Positions 34,271 through 47,086 of a DNA stretch of 64,000 nucleotides are shown here, in pieces. Under the pieces are notes generated by a model, which was not told the DNA's origin, searched no databases, and saw only the letters and a list, made by a program, of their open reading frames with translations. How positions within the stretch are numbered: the first letter of the stretch is position 1; the number at the start of each line of letters is the position of its first letter. The translations under genes and the position numbers were made by a program. Origin of the DNA: Hypericum androsaemum (lineage: Eukaryota; Streptophyta; Magnoliopsida; Malpighiales; Hypericaceae). Location: positions 4,298,109 to 4,362,108 of the forward strand of contig OZ023195.1 of NCBI GenBank assembly GCA_963995505.1, written 5' to 3'.

Positions 34271-36300
34271 TTTGTGAGAACCGTAAAACTAATTTAGATA
34301 ATAATATAAAATCAAGTGACCAAATAGTAATTGAATAAATTAGGTTAGACCTTGTAACTACAAGGGAAGCTAGAAAAGAAAAACCCTAATGGGGAAGAAA
34401 AGAGAGAAATTCCGTAGGTCCCAAGAGTAGCTATCATTGTTTGTAAAATCCGACGGTGGAATGTTCTCGGATTGACACAAAATTTTGGGGTTCTTTTCTA
34501 ACACTGTGGGCAAGATTCTGGACTGTGGAGATGCTGTTTAAAAGTGTCTAAGGCTGTTTGCACAAGTCAACTTTGAGAAATTCGAATTTAAATAAAATAG
34601 TAAAGTAAATCGGTTTCTATTTTTATGATTTCGTCTAGATGTTGTATGTGGATTTCTGTCACGATCATAACTTATTCCTTAAGTTATGGGATTAGTTGCT
34701 AATAATTAACTAGTTGTTGAAGTGGTTATTTCCTCTTGTGTTTTAAGCACATATCGTAGTAATAGTAGATGTGGTCTTCATGGCAACATTAGTGGAAGTA
34801 GTTTGTCTTAGGAGAGTATGTATATTGATGTACACCTTATTTCGTATCTTTCAAATGAATATATGAATTATCATCTCTTATCTTCTCCTACTCATTCTCT
34901 ACTTATCTCATTCTTATTCTCAACGTATCTTCCTCTTCTTCTCTAGTTCTTCTCTGCCCTATCTAATCTTCATCTTCCTCTCATTTCCTATCAATCTCTC
35001 TACTTCTATCCCTCTATTTCACCTTCTATCAGTTTGGGTACGTTACAATTTCGTGGATATTCGCATGATCGCTATGGTAATCAGTCGTGGAAGAGACCAT
35101 TGATATATGGACAGATATAGCTTTTATTCGTTTCATGCTTCTAAGTAGTAATATGAGATCTACGTGAACTCTATAATTAATTAACTGTGGGTTTAATGAT
35201 CTTATGCTTCTCTGATAGGTGGATAAGTTAATATCCATATAAAATAATGCCAAAAATAAAGGTTGTGACAGGGTGCGATGGTTTTGGTGGTTGATCTCAT
35301 GGATTGTATAATATATGAATTCATCGTAGGAGTTTTGCCATTCATCTTATTATGATCGTAGAAATAAATATAGTCGCCAACGTAGTTTTGTTGTGTTATT
35401 TTGTTCTAGTTTGAATGATATTCGTTTGACTTGGAATGTTCAAATTCGTAATAGTATTTAATTTTGTGTTTCTGTAATGATTTTGGTCTTATAGTTTGTA
35501 AGTGGATTTGTGTGTTTTCTGCGTTGATCTCTGGTTTATTCTCATGGATGATTCATTCTGATTTTCGTTTGTTTCTGAATTCGAATTCGAATTTGACTTT
35601 GATCTCAGATTTGTTCTGACATATGATTTGTTCAGATTTATGTTTATTTCTGACCTGACTCTAATCTGTGGTTCGAACGTTATGCCTATGTCCTGTTGCT
35701 GACATGCAGGATTATTCTCACACCATTCTGGGCCTCGTAGTTTATACACACCATATTAAGGGGCTACCGGGTAATCCTAGGTGTGTGTAATCAAATGGAC
35801 GAGGAGTGTGAGAATTATCTGGACTCGTGAAGGGGATATCCTTCTGTTTTATGTGCCTGCAATGCGAGAACGGAAGGGTATTTATCTGTGCCCCACGAGA
35901 ATCCCGTCATGATATCTGTTAGGCTCTAGAGTCATGTTCTGTTAGATGGCTAAGTTAGATGGCTAAGTGACCTCTGTTTCCGTTCTGAAAAGCTTATCAG
36001 TGTATATGTGATTTCTGTTCTATGTGAATGCGTCTTGATTTGAATGATCATTGTTGGGAATATTTTGATATATGAATTGTTATATCATTTGAGATATGAT
36101 CTAATATATGGTCTATATGTTTCAGATACTAAGGGATGATTCAAAAGTGATAACTAGGAGTAAACTCATGTCTTGCATGGCACGACACTCATTTTTGTCA
36201 ATTAGAACGAAGATTTCTATTTTTCATCGAGAATGTAACCTTAAATATATACATATTTTATAATATACTTTAAAAGTAATCGAGCCTTGTGGAGAACTTT
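34271..36300. other. Probably decayed LTR-type repeat, no gene
   Basis: Holds a CT-rich block (34870-35015), LTR-like motifs such as GTGTACA near TATTGATGTACACC, and GTGACAGGGTGCG (35266), but no PBS, coding remnant or paired LTR. The minus ORF 35489-35749 is Asn/Ser-rich low-complexity reading and is not believed. Confidence 0.35.
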
Positions 36301-36647
36301 CTCTCCGTAGCGGTTGACATGTTTATTTCCGGGAAGTGACTATTTCAAAAATCTCATTTATTCTCGAAACATACTATTTGATTACTAATAAAGTTCTTCA
36401 TAATAATTAACACTTCTATATTCTTAGTACTCGTCGGTTGATTTTTTTTAATTTCAATGCAACAATTTTGAGATTTGATTTAAATTTTATTATTTGAAAA
36501 AAATAATGATAATATGTGAAGTTTAATTCATTATATTCATGACTCGTTAAGACCTAGTAAATAATGCAGGATTGAACTCCAATAGTAACATTTGCAGAAC
36601 TCAACACGATCTAAAGTAGTGATATTAACTGATATAAAGGAATATAA

Positions 36648-37197
36648 TAAAACCTATGTAAAGTGATTTTCTCTAAAGTGATAATCCCTCTAAATTGATA
36701 AAAAGTTCCGGTCCTGAGTTGGGACCAGTGTTAAAATTTAACAACCCCTCTATCGTAATAACTAATACTTTTTCATAAAATTTTAGTGCTAAATCTCGGT
36801 CCCAATTTTCGTATAAAGTGATATTTTTAAATAAATACATATATTTTTACATATTTTTCAAATTCAAAAAATATTGTAAGACATTAGTTTGTACTAAACT
36901 TGCTTATTTAATAAATTTTACATCATCATTCATCTTCTCAATCATTTTAGAATGGTTCTTGTGATTATCGTCTTGTTCTAAGAAAATATCTCAATCGATT
37001 ATAGGTAATATCGTCTAAATTTTAGGTAATTTGTATATAGACTAAGTAATTTTTGGTATTTACATATTTATTGTTCAAAAACTCAATTTTAATATTTTTG
37101 GAGAAAAAAAACATAAACCTCTCTTATCTAATAACTTCTCTAAAGTGATATTTTTCTCCAGTCCCGACAATATGACTTTAGAGAAGTTTTACTGTAT
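36648..37197. repeat. Candidate TIR element (CTCTAAAGTGATA ends)
   Basis: The left end has AATAAAACC..TCTCTAAAGTGATAA and GTTGGGACCAG; the right end, reversed, has CAGTAAAACTTCTCTAAAGT and GTCGGGACTGG. The inverted similarity covers about 70 bp at each end. AT-rich centre, non-coding. No clear TSD. Confidence 0.55.
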
Positions 37198-38780
37198 AGT
37201 GGCACCCGCATCATAGTTTTAAATCAGTAATTTGATGTTTTCTTTTATTAATATGAGTGGGGTTGAAAATCCAAATCCGTCCTCCCAATGAAAGAGAATT
37301 CTCTAGCTACCATATTGGTCTGGCTAATAAAAAAAACAAGTCCACCAACACCAAGAAACCAATTTCTAACATCATATGAATTGTTCTAACAAGAAATTTG
37401 GATTCAGGTAATGAAATTTTGGATTTAAATTTTTTGTATGTAAAATATATTATTAGAAAATTTAGCTTTGAAAAGAATTTGATAATACTCCACTCAAAAT
37501 ACTCAAAATAGTGTATACCATTTAACGCCGTCTTCTTCCCCGTTAGTCACGTGGAATCGGATTTAGATTCGGGTTCGGGTTGGTGCTCTCGTGCCGCCTC
37601 GTCTTTCCCTTCCTTCCATAGTGCATGCAATTGTGTTTACCTTTTCTCTAAATTAAGTTATTTGGTTGAATTAATTACAATAGATGCATCACTTTATCAA
37701 AATTTGATGTTCCGAGTTTCTCTTTATTTACACATTGGGTTGTTGTGTCATGACCTCTTTTTAGTATTCAATCGAAAAATTTTAAATAATAAATTGATAT
37801 AGTTTTCACATTTATAAATTATGTTCAACAAATTTCTACTTCCAATGTTAAATTCTTTAGAATGAAATTAATTAGACCTAAAGTTTGCACATGCTTAATA
37901 TCGCCTCTTGTGTCATGATTGTCGTGCGACAACATCATACCAAACTAATCTGATATAACAATGTTTAAATTTGATTTTATCATATTTTATAATCAGACTC
38001 AACTTAAAATCTAAATGTAAATTATATTTTGAGTGAAGTTAAAACCAAATGCAGATGTCTCCATAGTTTCAATCAACATTTAAATTTTTAAAAGGTGAAG
38101 TGAGATGGTTGCGGGACTATTTGCACTGGCCGTATAATTGGACCAATTTCACGTTGCGGCGGCTGCCCTTAGGCTTGGGTCCAAAATGGGATAGCATGCG
38201 TACGTTGGCTGGAAACTGGAAATATTTTTTTAGGAAAAAGTTCTCATGTGATTTTATCTGTTTAGGTTTTTTAATTAGGGTCAAAAAAATAGAATTTTAA
38301 TTTTGTCATGTCATCGCCACTCATGATAGAAAAATACGACGTAGATATGATGTAGCGCTGATGTATATAATCTGGTTGAAAAAATTAACCCTAGTTAAAA
38401 ATGTGACTTTCGAAAATCTCAGCCACCTAAAAAGACAAACTATGGCGTACTAAAAAAATTCGAAACTACAAGGTAACTTTTTTTTATATATGCTTGGCCT
38501 ACAAACAGGTTCGTCTCTAAGTACTTCGCTCCATTCGAGGAGATTATCTTTTTGGCAATTACATGTCTACTCTTACGAAGAGTGATGCTCATTGGTGAAC
38601 AAAATTTCCTGGTTTTGGACCCTTCAAGATTCGTCCCTTCAGATTATTGGCCCCGCGATCTATTTCCCAATTATTCTCTCATCTGGATAGTTGCTCAACC
38701 TCGATAAATAATTCATTTGTCACATTTTATGATTTTTTTTTTGAAAAAGTCTACTTTAGTACCCGGTGGTATAGTCAAAA
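37198..38780. other. Intergenic, nothing recognised
   Basis: AT-rich; ORFs 37551-37802 and 38100-38300 have no recognised similarity. Confidence 0.5.
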
Positions 38781-39712
38781 TTATTTTAGTACTCTGTGAT
38801 AAAAAACTGACCAATCGAGTCATATTTATTTCAATTAATATCACTTAGGTCCACGAACAGTTGCCCGAACACTTCCCGACCTGCCCGGACCCAACCAAGC
38901 TAGTCACATCAATTTTTGATGACGTGGACTCTCCCCCCTCCTTCGATAAGTTGAGGTATATTGAATTGATCATAAAAAAATATTTACAACCTCCTGGAGG
39001 CAAACGTCACTTACGAAAAAAGACGCACCCTGTACGCAGATTAGAATTGCAATCAGCCAACAATCAACAATCTTCTTCTTCTTCCCAACAATCAACAATC
39101 AACATCTTCCCTTGAAATAGTCTTCTCCGACCAACCACGGGACCGTCGATGACGCTTGAAATCTTCTCGATAGCGAGTACGAAGGCAACGATGCCTGGAT
39201 CTTGGATGAAGCCGACACCTGGTTCTCCTCCTCCTCCATCGACCCGTCGTCCGTCGCGTACGCCACCTAGATAAAGCCAACACCTTGATGTCTCGGGCTC
39301 CACCTTGGACTGGGACAAGCTCAAAGACGTCATCTTGAACTCCCTCAGTGCTTCGCGAAATGCCTCCATGCCGCCGTCGTGTCCATGGAGTACCGCCTCG
39401 CCCCTGAGCACATATAGGTCTGGAATTAAGCCGATGGTTCACAGCGCCTTGGTCTGAAATTAACCCTAATGGCTCTAATTGAAACATGGGAAAGGGGGAC
39501 ACAAAACATGCAAGATGTCGATTGTTGGAAAGAAGAAGAAAGGGGAAGGAGGGGAGACACCACGTCATCAAAAATTGATGATATGGCAGGCTTAGTTGGA
39601 CTGCAAGGTCCGGGCAGATCGGAAAGAATTCGGGCAGTTACCCGAGTTAATTGGAATAAGTATTACTTGATTGATCGATATTTTACCACAGAATACCAAA
39701 TTATCCCTTAGT
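38781..39712. mobile_element. Long-TIR Pack-MULE-like element A with carboxylesterase fragment
   Basis: Arms of about 165 bp (38781-38945 and 39541-39712) are inverted copies: both hold the CATCAATTTTTGATGACGTGG core, the CTGCCCGGACC word and matching AT-rich outer parts, and similarity continues inward. The GC-rich centre (39110-39420) is coding-like but broken. On the plus strand near 39360-39408 it reads HAAVVSMEYRLAPEHI then stop, the conserved patch of plant carboxylesterases (CXE/GID1-like). Upstream reads WILDEADTWFSSSSID, source unknown. Long TIRs around gene pieces suit a Pack-MULE; no transposase and no sure 9-bp TSD. Confidence 0.68.
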
Positions 39713-40707
39713 CTCTGGTGTTTGATCATCTTTCCCCTCGGGTCCCTGCATTTTAAAAACTGATTTTACCGTTCCTCGTGTTTGAGTTTATCAACTCTCG
39801 GGTCCCTGCGCCAATAAAGTGATGTCACCAGCTCTCTTTTTTTATATCATTTTTGGTCATGATCAAGAACAACAACAACAAAATCTAACCAAGATCAAAC
39901 TAACTATTTTCAAGATCAAACTAACTATTTTTCAAGAACACCAAGAACAACAAAAACAAAAAACTCAAAACCCAGAAATCCAAAAACCTCGAAGGGCTTA
40001 AAACCCAGAAATCCGACAACTAAAACCCTTAAATCCAAGCCACCCTAATTCACCTTCGTCAAGCTTCACCTTCGTCGTGGGTTTCCGACCATGAGTCCAC
40101 AGTGGACCACGGGGGCTCCACCCACCGCTTCTGCCCGACCTCGATGAGGTTAACATTAGAGATGTTATTAGCGGCAGCGATCTCCGGGTAGGTGACGAGG
40201 TTGGTGAACACCTCGGCGGCGATGTGGTAGCTGCAGTGAACGACGTCAGGGACCCAAACGACGTCGTCGTCTCGAACACCACGGGGATCCAAACGACACC
40301 GGAGAAGACCTTGACCTTGAGGGGAGAGACAGCTGCCTTGCGTAGCGCCTAGTCCAAGAAGCCGTCATCTCGTCGGGCCAGGATCTGTAATCGAGGGATT
40401 GTCAATCAAAACGACGACGTTTTAGTTTTTTTTTTGTCTTGGTGTTCTTGGTTGTGTTCTTGAAAATAGTTAGTTTGATCTTGGCTAGATTTTTTGTTGT
40501 TCTTGATTTTTTTTAATTTCTGTTTAAGGGTACTTTGGTCATTTTCATGACCAAAAATAAAAAAAGAGCCGATGACGTCACTTTATTGGCGCAGGGACAT
40601 GAGAGTTGATAAAATCAAAGTCGTGGGATGGCAAAATCAGTTTTTAAAATGCAAGGACCCCAGGAAGAGGATGATCAAACACTAGGGACTAGGGGGTAAT
40701 TTGCCCC
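39699..40707. mobile_element. Long-TIR Pack-MULE-like element B with gene-like interior
   Basis: Arms of about 220-260 bp (39699-39920, 40445-40707) are inverted copies sharing AGTGTTTGATCATC-type, GCATTTTAAAAACTGATTTT and CCCTGCGCCAATAAAGTGA words. The GC-rich centre (40050-40390) is open on the minus strand in two frames (40282-39998, 40292-40059) and reads KVKVFSGVVWIPVVFETT in one and AAEVFTNLVTYPEIAAANN in the other, like a captured host exon with frame loss. I do not recognise the source. Its left arm abuts or overlaps the right arm of element A. Confidence 0.65.
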
Positions 40708-41149
40708 CTTTTTTTTTGTTACTAATAATGTTTGGGAAGGAAGTAATTCTGAATGGAACAGCCAGATATAATAAGGGTGAATCTTTTAGTAGAAAATTCA
40801 TCGAAATTTCTTTCATCACTGACCGTTATTAGAATCAATAAAGAACTTTATTCATACTTGAATTGAATTTCATTGTTTACAGGATAAGTGGAGAGGCGCT
40901 ACTATTTATTGACACTAGGGCTCTCAAAAGATTGCACCAATCGATGTGGTATTTGCCCCACACACTCTTAAAACCGACCTCGGAATTGTTGAACGACAGG
41001 GCGTTTGGACCATTAAACCCTAGAAACCGACCATTTCAATTTCCATAGCTTAATTGGAACCTTCCAGTGAATCGCAAAATCCACTTGGCCAATAAATTCC
41101 CAAAAAGAAAAAAAAGAACGACGAAGGGAGAGATCGAGAAGAAGGAGAA
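40708..41149. promoter_or_regulatory. Upstream region of SRP receptor beta
   Basis: Short intergenic space; 41101-41149 is a purine-rich leader (AAGAACGACGAAGGGAGAG..) just before the ATG. No clear TATA box. Confidence 0.4.
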
Positions 41150-42756
41150 ATGGAAGGGATCGAGCAATGGAAGAAGGAAGCGGAGCAGTGGGTGGAGCGG
41201 TTGAAGAATGAGGCGGCGCCGTGGGTCCAGTTAGGGTTTGGCTACGTCCGCGAGCTACCCTCTCTCCAGCTCTACGTCGCCGTTTCCGTCCTCCTCTTCA
41301 CCACCCTCCTCCTGCTCACCCGTACGTTGTGAAATTACTCCCCTACCCTCCCTCCCTCTCCCCCTCCCCCCGGGGGACGCCTCCAGTTTCTTTAATTTTA
41401 ACGGTATTTCTTTTCTGTTTCGATTTTGCAGTTCGGTTGGTGAAGCGAACCAAGTCGAACACCATCTTGCTTACGGGGATCGTCGGGAGCGGAAAGACCA
41501 CTATGTACTATCAAGTGAGTCCCCCCTTACCCGGACGCCATTGTTGTCGAAAGAGATGCTTGATTTATGGTAGGGAACCCTAGTTGTTCGGGTTTCGATG
41601 CTGATGAGGAATTTGTTTAGTTAATGCAATGCTGACGTTCCCAGATGGAAAAATGCTTAAAGATTGTACCTTTTCTTGCATTTTCCTTGTTTTCGAATCG
41701 GGTTTTTGGAGAGTTTTTGTGATGGCTGCTGACAGAGTGATGCTATTGTCAGCTTCGAGACGGGTCTTCGCATCTGGGGACTGTTACTTCTATGGAGCCC
41801 AATGAAGGCACTTTCATTTTACATTCCGAACAGGCCAAGGTGATGTATATTTATTTATTTAGGCTGCTTGGTTGTTCTTGCGTACTACGACGCTCTTCTA
41901 TGCTATTGTTTTCTCAAGGTGTTTGTCCTGTGAATTATGATGTTCTTGACAGAGAGGGAAGATAAACCCTGTTCGCATTGTTGATGTCCCGGGGCATTAT
42001 CGTCTTCGTCCCAAATTGGACGAGTTTCTGCCTCATGCAGCCGGCATTGTGTTTGTTGTTGATGCATTGGAGTTCTTACCCAACTTGCGGGCTATTTCCG
42101 AGTAAGCAAGATCACTGCTTCCTTGAATTTAAACTTTTCCAGTATTTCTCTGCAGGGAGTCTGATTATTTGACTATTTGTGTGTTGTTTGCCACAGATAT
42201 CTGTATGACATTTTGACCAAGGCAAGTGTGGTTAAGAAGAAGATCCCTGTCCTCATTTGTTGTAACAAGACTGACAAAGTGACAGCACATACCAAGGATT
42301 TCATCCGGAAACAACTGGAGAAAGAAATGTATGACTTATTCTCCATTGCTGCTTTCTACTTCTTAGCATTTGTGCGCCTCTTGATGATTAATTCTCCTGT
42401 TGCATTCCCGACATATGCTGAATGTACTCCTTGAGACATGTTTTTGTTGGTGAAAAGGTTTTTAACTTGTTTAGAACATATGCTGCACTATTGCAATGTG
42501 AAACTTACATGGGACTTTATTCTCAAAGTAACATTTTCATTATATGTTTGCTTCATTGTGTCACAGAGAAAAGTTAAGGGCATCAAGAAGTACAGTATCA
42601 GAAGCTGATGTGACAAATGACTACACTCTTGGGCTATCCGGAGAAGTCTTCTCCTTCTCTCATTGCGTTAACAAAGTCAGCATCATGGAAGCATCTGGCT
42701 TGACTGGGGAGTTGTCTCAGGTGGAACAATTTATTAGAGAACGCGTGAAGCCCTAA
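41150..42756 (+). CDS. SRPRB: Signal recognition particle receptor subunit beta, 6 exons
   Basis: ER-membrane small GTPase that anchors SRP receptor alpha for co-translational targeting. Exons: 41150-41321, 41432-41514, 41753-41839, 41953-42101, 42197-42328, 42567-42756; all GT-AG, 270 aa. Residues 39-57 form one transmembrane helix (LYVAVSVLLFTTLLLL). The G domain follows: P-loop GIVGSGKTT, switch region TVTSMEPNEGTF, G3 DVPGH, G4 CNKTD. The C-terminal part SGEVFSFSHCVNKVSIMEAS is typical of the family. Ends RERVKP. AATAAA near 42967 may serve polyadenylation, about 130 bp from the end of the convergent gene. Confidence 0.95.
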
Positions 42757-42966
42757 TCGATGCCATTCATTTCATATCATGGATGTAGAAACTGCTTATT
42801 TTGATGGCTCCAAATTGTTGATGAGGAGGGAAACAAGATAGTCTGAACTTTCTTGGATTACTGTGAGAAGAGTTCTAGTGGAGTTTGGAATTGCATAGTG
42901 CTGCACTTTTCTATATCTTGAACAAAATGTGGCCCATCTTGTAGAGAACTTGCAGTTACATTTAGG

Positions 42967-42972
42967 CAATAA
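42967..42972 (+). terminator. Possible polyadenylation signal for SRPRB
   Basis: AATAAA about 210 bp after the stop codon, before the convergent gene's stop at 43099. Confidence 0.4.
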
Positions 42973-43098
42973 ATGGCAGTCCAGAGGCACCCAGTCCCAC
43001 AAAATGGTATACAACATTCCGCAACAACCGATCTAGAATCGTCTCTGCAACGTGATCCCCATCCGAATCGATGAGGTGATTTTGTTCTTTTCTTTGTG

Positions 43099-45055
43099 TC
43101 ACCAAAAACCTTGATAGGATTCTGGGAAAGATCTTGACAGCAAAAAGTTCTTCAACCTCACTATTAAAGCAAAGAAGCCATAGCATGGAACATGGAGAAT
43201 TGCAACTGCCAGGTACCTGCGACATTCGCGGAACCGACAAATGTACATGAGCTTGGAACTTGGATCGAACACTTCAATGTGATTTGAAATAGGAATGTCT
43301 GTGCAAAGTAGAGAAGCAAAATCTTGCCAAAGCCAAAAAGTTGCCAAACAAGCATACTTACCACAACGGAGAATATGGAATTTTCAAGTCTAGGAATGGG
43401 TATGGCCACCTGCGATGAACGTCAATGGCAGGTGAGCACGGAAACCTCAACGACGACTGCAGAATAGTCGAACGAAACTAACAGAAAGGCGAAGAGGAAT
43501 TACCACAAGTTAATACAAGCATGAACAATCCACTGGAAGATGACATACACACTAGTCCACACGGCAAAGTATCCAATACGGAACATAGGAAACCGCTGCA
43601 ACAAGGACATGAGTTAAACTCGTGCTCAAAGAATAGCTCTCGTCTAATGCGAGCTAAGAAACCATTTCGAAGAGTATAGGGGAAATGAGATATACGTACC
43701 ATGCCATTTAAAAGCGTGTCTCCGAGGATGAAGACGGCGTTGACAGAGTGCATGCAGCCATTAATCTGCGTTTGAAAGAGATCATAGTCAGTGAAGAATG
43801 CCTTTCTTAAACAAGTACGAGGGCATATGTGAAACAGAAAGTTGGAGAACCAACAGAACATCAGATCAATAGTTTTGTTCTTTGAGGTTTAGTTTTGCAC
43901 CTAGATTCTGCTAAGGACCTCAAAACAAGAACTCATTACTCGATCACATTTCTAATAGGTTCGATTAGGACAGATGATTGTTAGCAGAAACAGAAAGGTT
44001 AATAAATAAGGTTCAAGAGCAATACTTACGAAATCGAGTTTGTAATCAGCATCCATCAGAAAGGGAAAAATGACGAACCAGAACATTGTGTCGGTGAGGA
44101 CCACAGCACCACCACACACCTGTTTGTGAACATTATGGACAAGGTTAGCACGTTTGCACAGCTAGAGCTCAGTCCACTGAAGCAAGCACATAGTAAATCT
44201 GAGTTGAGAGGAATTTGCCCCACTAGCTTCGACAACGGTACATGAACTTACTTGAAAAGCAATTTGGAAGAGGTAACCCCATAACCCTGCAGTTTCACCT
44301 TGATGAGGTTCTCCATAGGCATGGATATTCCTGATCTTGGTTGAGCTCGATATACCGACGTGTTCACCATTTACGGCCATGTAGTTTCCTCGATCTCCAC
44401 CGATAGTTCGATCACTACAAAATGTTCCATGTGATGTACAGAGCCCATAAATGGAGAAAGCACAACCAAGCTGCAAAACAAGTTGCAAGTATAAGAAGCA
44501 CATTGGAAGCTCATTTTATTCCTAGGTACCATTCGAAAAGAGAAGCATTGCATACAGCTTCGACTAAAGCTAACAAATAGAATTCAATATGATCAGGCCC
44601 ATACAGCGGAATACATAGTGACCAGTGTGAATGTCCACCTGCAACAACACAAAGGCGACGGACAAACGATTAAAAACACAGCCCCATTCGAAACAATCGG
44701 AAACCTCAACCAAGCCGACGACTTACTGAGTATAGTAGTACATGATGCCGCCTCCATCAACAACTAGATTGACAGTGATCAACGAGAAGAGGACCACAAA
44801 GCCGATGACCCGAAAACCAAGCAGCCAGGCAGGGTGGATTACTCTCAAACAAGTCATCCATGCTTCACCCTTGTAACAAACCCCGGCTCCTGCTTGCTGC
44901 CGGTCATCTCCCCGCTCCGATCCCGACCTCCTCCTCGGCCCTTCGAACTTCAGCAACAATACGACCCCCGCAATCATGGAGGCCAAAACAATGGCTGCAC
45001 AACTGAAGAACTTCCAGTTCATCCAGTAACTCAACTCTGTTGTATCTTCAGACAT
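43099..45055 (-). CDS. Plant multi-pass transmembrane protein, 8 exons
   Basis: 331 aa, exons 45055-44727, 44639-44606, 44470-44252, 44119-44030, 43765-43700, 43595-43504, 43409-43362, 43216-43099; every junction is GT-AG and in phase. Starts MSEDTTELSYWMNWKFFSC; hydrophobic helices include AAIVLASMIAGVVLLL, LLGFRVIGFVVLFSLI, LVTMYSALGCAFSIYG, MFWFVIFPFLMDADY, IGYFAVWTSVYVIFQW and YLAVAILHVPCYGFFALIV, about seven or eight in all. A polar loop (residues 65-85, 130-175) is likely cytosolic. It belongs to an uncharacterised plant family that includes, from memory, At1g10660, At2g47115 and At5g62960. Function unknown. Convergent with SRPRB. Confidence 0.9.
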
Positions 45056-47086
45056 GATGAATGGCCTATAAAAAAAATGTCATAACACTTTGGTTAAAAA
45101 TTCAATCTTTACCACATTAATGTGGAAGAACACAATTTCCAACAACAAAAGTGATAATCTTTTTCACTGCCATGAACTAAATAGTTTGCATCCATTATGC
45201 TAAAGCAAATTATTAACAAATTAATAATAATACACACAAGGGTACCAAGTGGAAATTAAAATTAGCATTAACAATGAAAAATGATGACAGAAAATAACCC
45301 AGAAGGCCACTTACAGGTTCACAAAGTGCAAAAAATGTCCAGATTTAGGTTCCAACTAACTAAACTTGACAGGGACAAGGTGCTTTTAAGCTGCTTATAT
45401 TAAGTCGGGAAATCCGAAAAGAGTAGTAGGCGGACAAGGTGCTTTTCTGCTCTAGCTTCTTCCTGAATGGAAAAAAGAGAGAGGAGGAGGCAGAAGATGG
45501 AGAAGTATGAACTGATTGCTTCTGTTCCTTTCTTTTAGATACTTTCCCAAAAAAGAAAGAACCAATTTAGAGGATTCTTCTTCCCAAACAATGGGAAGTT
45601 GCTGGAAATTTTAGGAGGAGGAATTAGGATGAGCAGCAAATTTGAGTCGACCTTCCTCCTCCTCCTCTCTCTGTGTATTAGCAAGGTACTTGCTTTAATT
45701 AATATTCTTCAAAGAAGAAGAAATGGCACTTGCTTTATTACTATTGGCTTCTATTTTGTTCTTTGAGCTTATGTTTGTCCTTAGTTGCCCCAATGGGCTG
45801 CTGTTTTGTTTTTTTCCCTCCAGGTGGTTGGTTAAGAGAATTTGTACAAGGCTTCTAGAAGTTCAATTCGGTTCCATTTTTTTAGAAGTGTGCCGCGGAT
45901 ATATTAGAATAAATCGTTTATAATATATAAAAAGAAAAACATACACAAATAATACATGTTATCGTTGAATCCTCTTTCTGCCAAATAATTAGAGCGAAAG
46001 TATTAAGAAGAGCGAAAGTATTAAGAAAAGCGAAATTTCGTTGTTATGCATCTTTATTTAATTTTTTTCCGAGGCCAATCTGGTCGGCGGTCGCATGGAT
46101 AGTGGGAGGTTGGGACACGCTTCTATTGATTATTAGGTGGGGACAGTGTCACCAAATAAATGTTGACACAATAATTTCTTGACTCACCCATAGTTGGTCC
46201 CACCTAAGATTCACGATTAAAATATAATATTGGAGAGTAACCTTGCAATATGGTCCGACATATATTAGAATTTTCAAAAGAAAAAATAATTTCTTAATTT
46301 GGAATTTCTATGAAGTTACATTATAATCCAGGGGACAATTTTGTACCACGTTTATCAAGTGGTTGTTTATCCTCCACCTCGCAAAACACAAGACGAGGAA
46401 GGAAAAAAACTGCCCAAGCTCGCCTTGCGACAAGTGAGATCTTTCGCATCATCGCATGGGTCCTTTGCTCCCTCTATTTTCTAGAATATTTATGTTCCCA
46501 CCTATGATGATCTAGATTAATTAGCGAAAAATGTTTAGTCTTAATAAAAAAAATTTAAGTTTGAACTTGTACTAATATTAAATACTAATTGAAAGTTTTT
46601 TTTAGTCACTCAATGGTCCATCTTAAAAAAAATTTGAATTGGTCAATTCGGTAGGTATCTCGATATCAAGTGTTTAAAAAAAATTTTATCTTCCCATTTC
46701 TAACTTTTGTCGGTGTATAATTTGATGAGGATGCGAGGAAATGAAGCCCCGACAAAATGATGTTCACTTTATCCTGCTATTTTCTAATGGCACTTTTAAA
46801 GGATTAAGCGCTCAAATTTAAATATTCTAATTGCAGCCAATAATTATCGAATTTTTGGAAAAGGTGCAACGTTTCTACAAGATCCCATTGTATACGTGCG
46901 ACGATATTTCCCGTTTGTAATGAACGTTAGCTCGGTCCAATAGACTTTGTTTGATAATACGTGTTGAGATTATTAAATTTTTTGTTACGAATGATGTGAA
47001 CTTATTTAAAGTTAACTATACAGCTTGACAATTCAATTCACTTCATCAATACGCGATGAACTGATATGGTTACTATTAGCACAATG
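45056..47086. other. Intergenic, nothing coding recognised
   Basis: 45056-45700 is the upstream region of the transmembrane-protein gene. Near 45993-46035 GAGCGAAAGTATTAAGAA is tandemly repeated. ORFs 45723-45923 and 46310-46507 show no family signal. Confidence 0.5.

Noticed and set aside
35489..35749. Asn/Ser-rich minus ORF
   Set aside because: Low-complexity reading of TTC/GAA-rich DNA with no start context or similarity.
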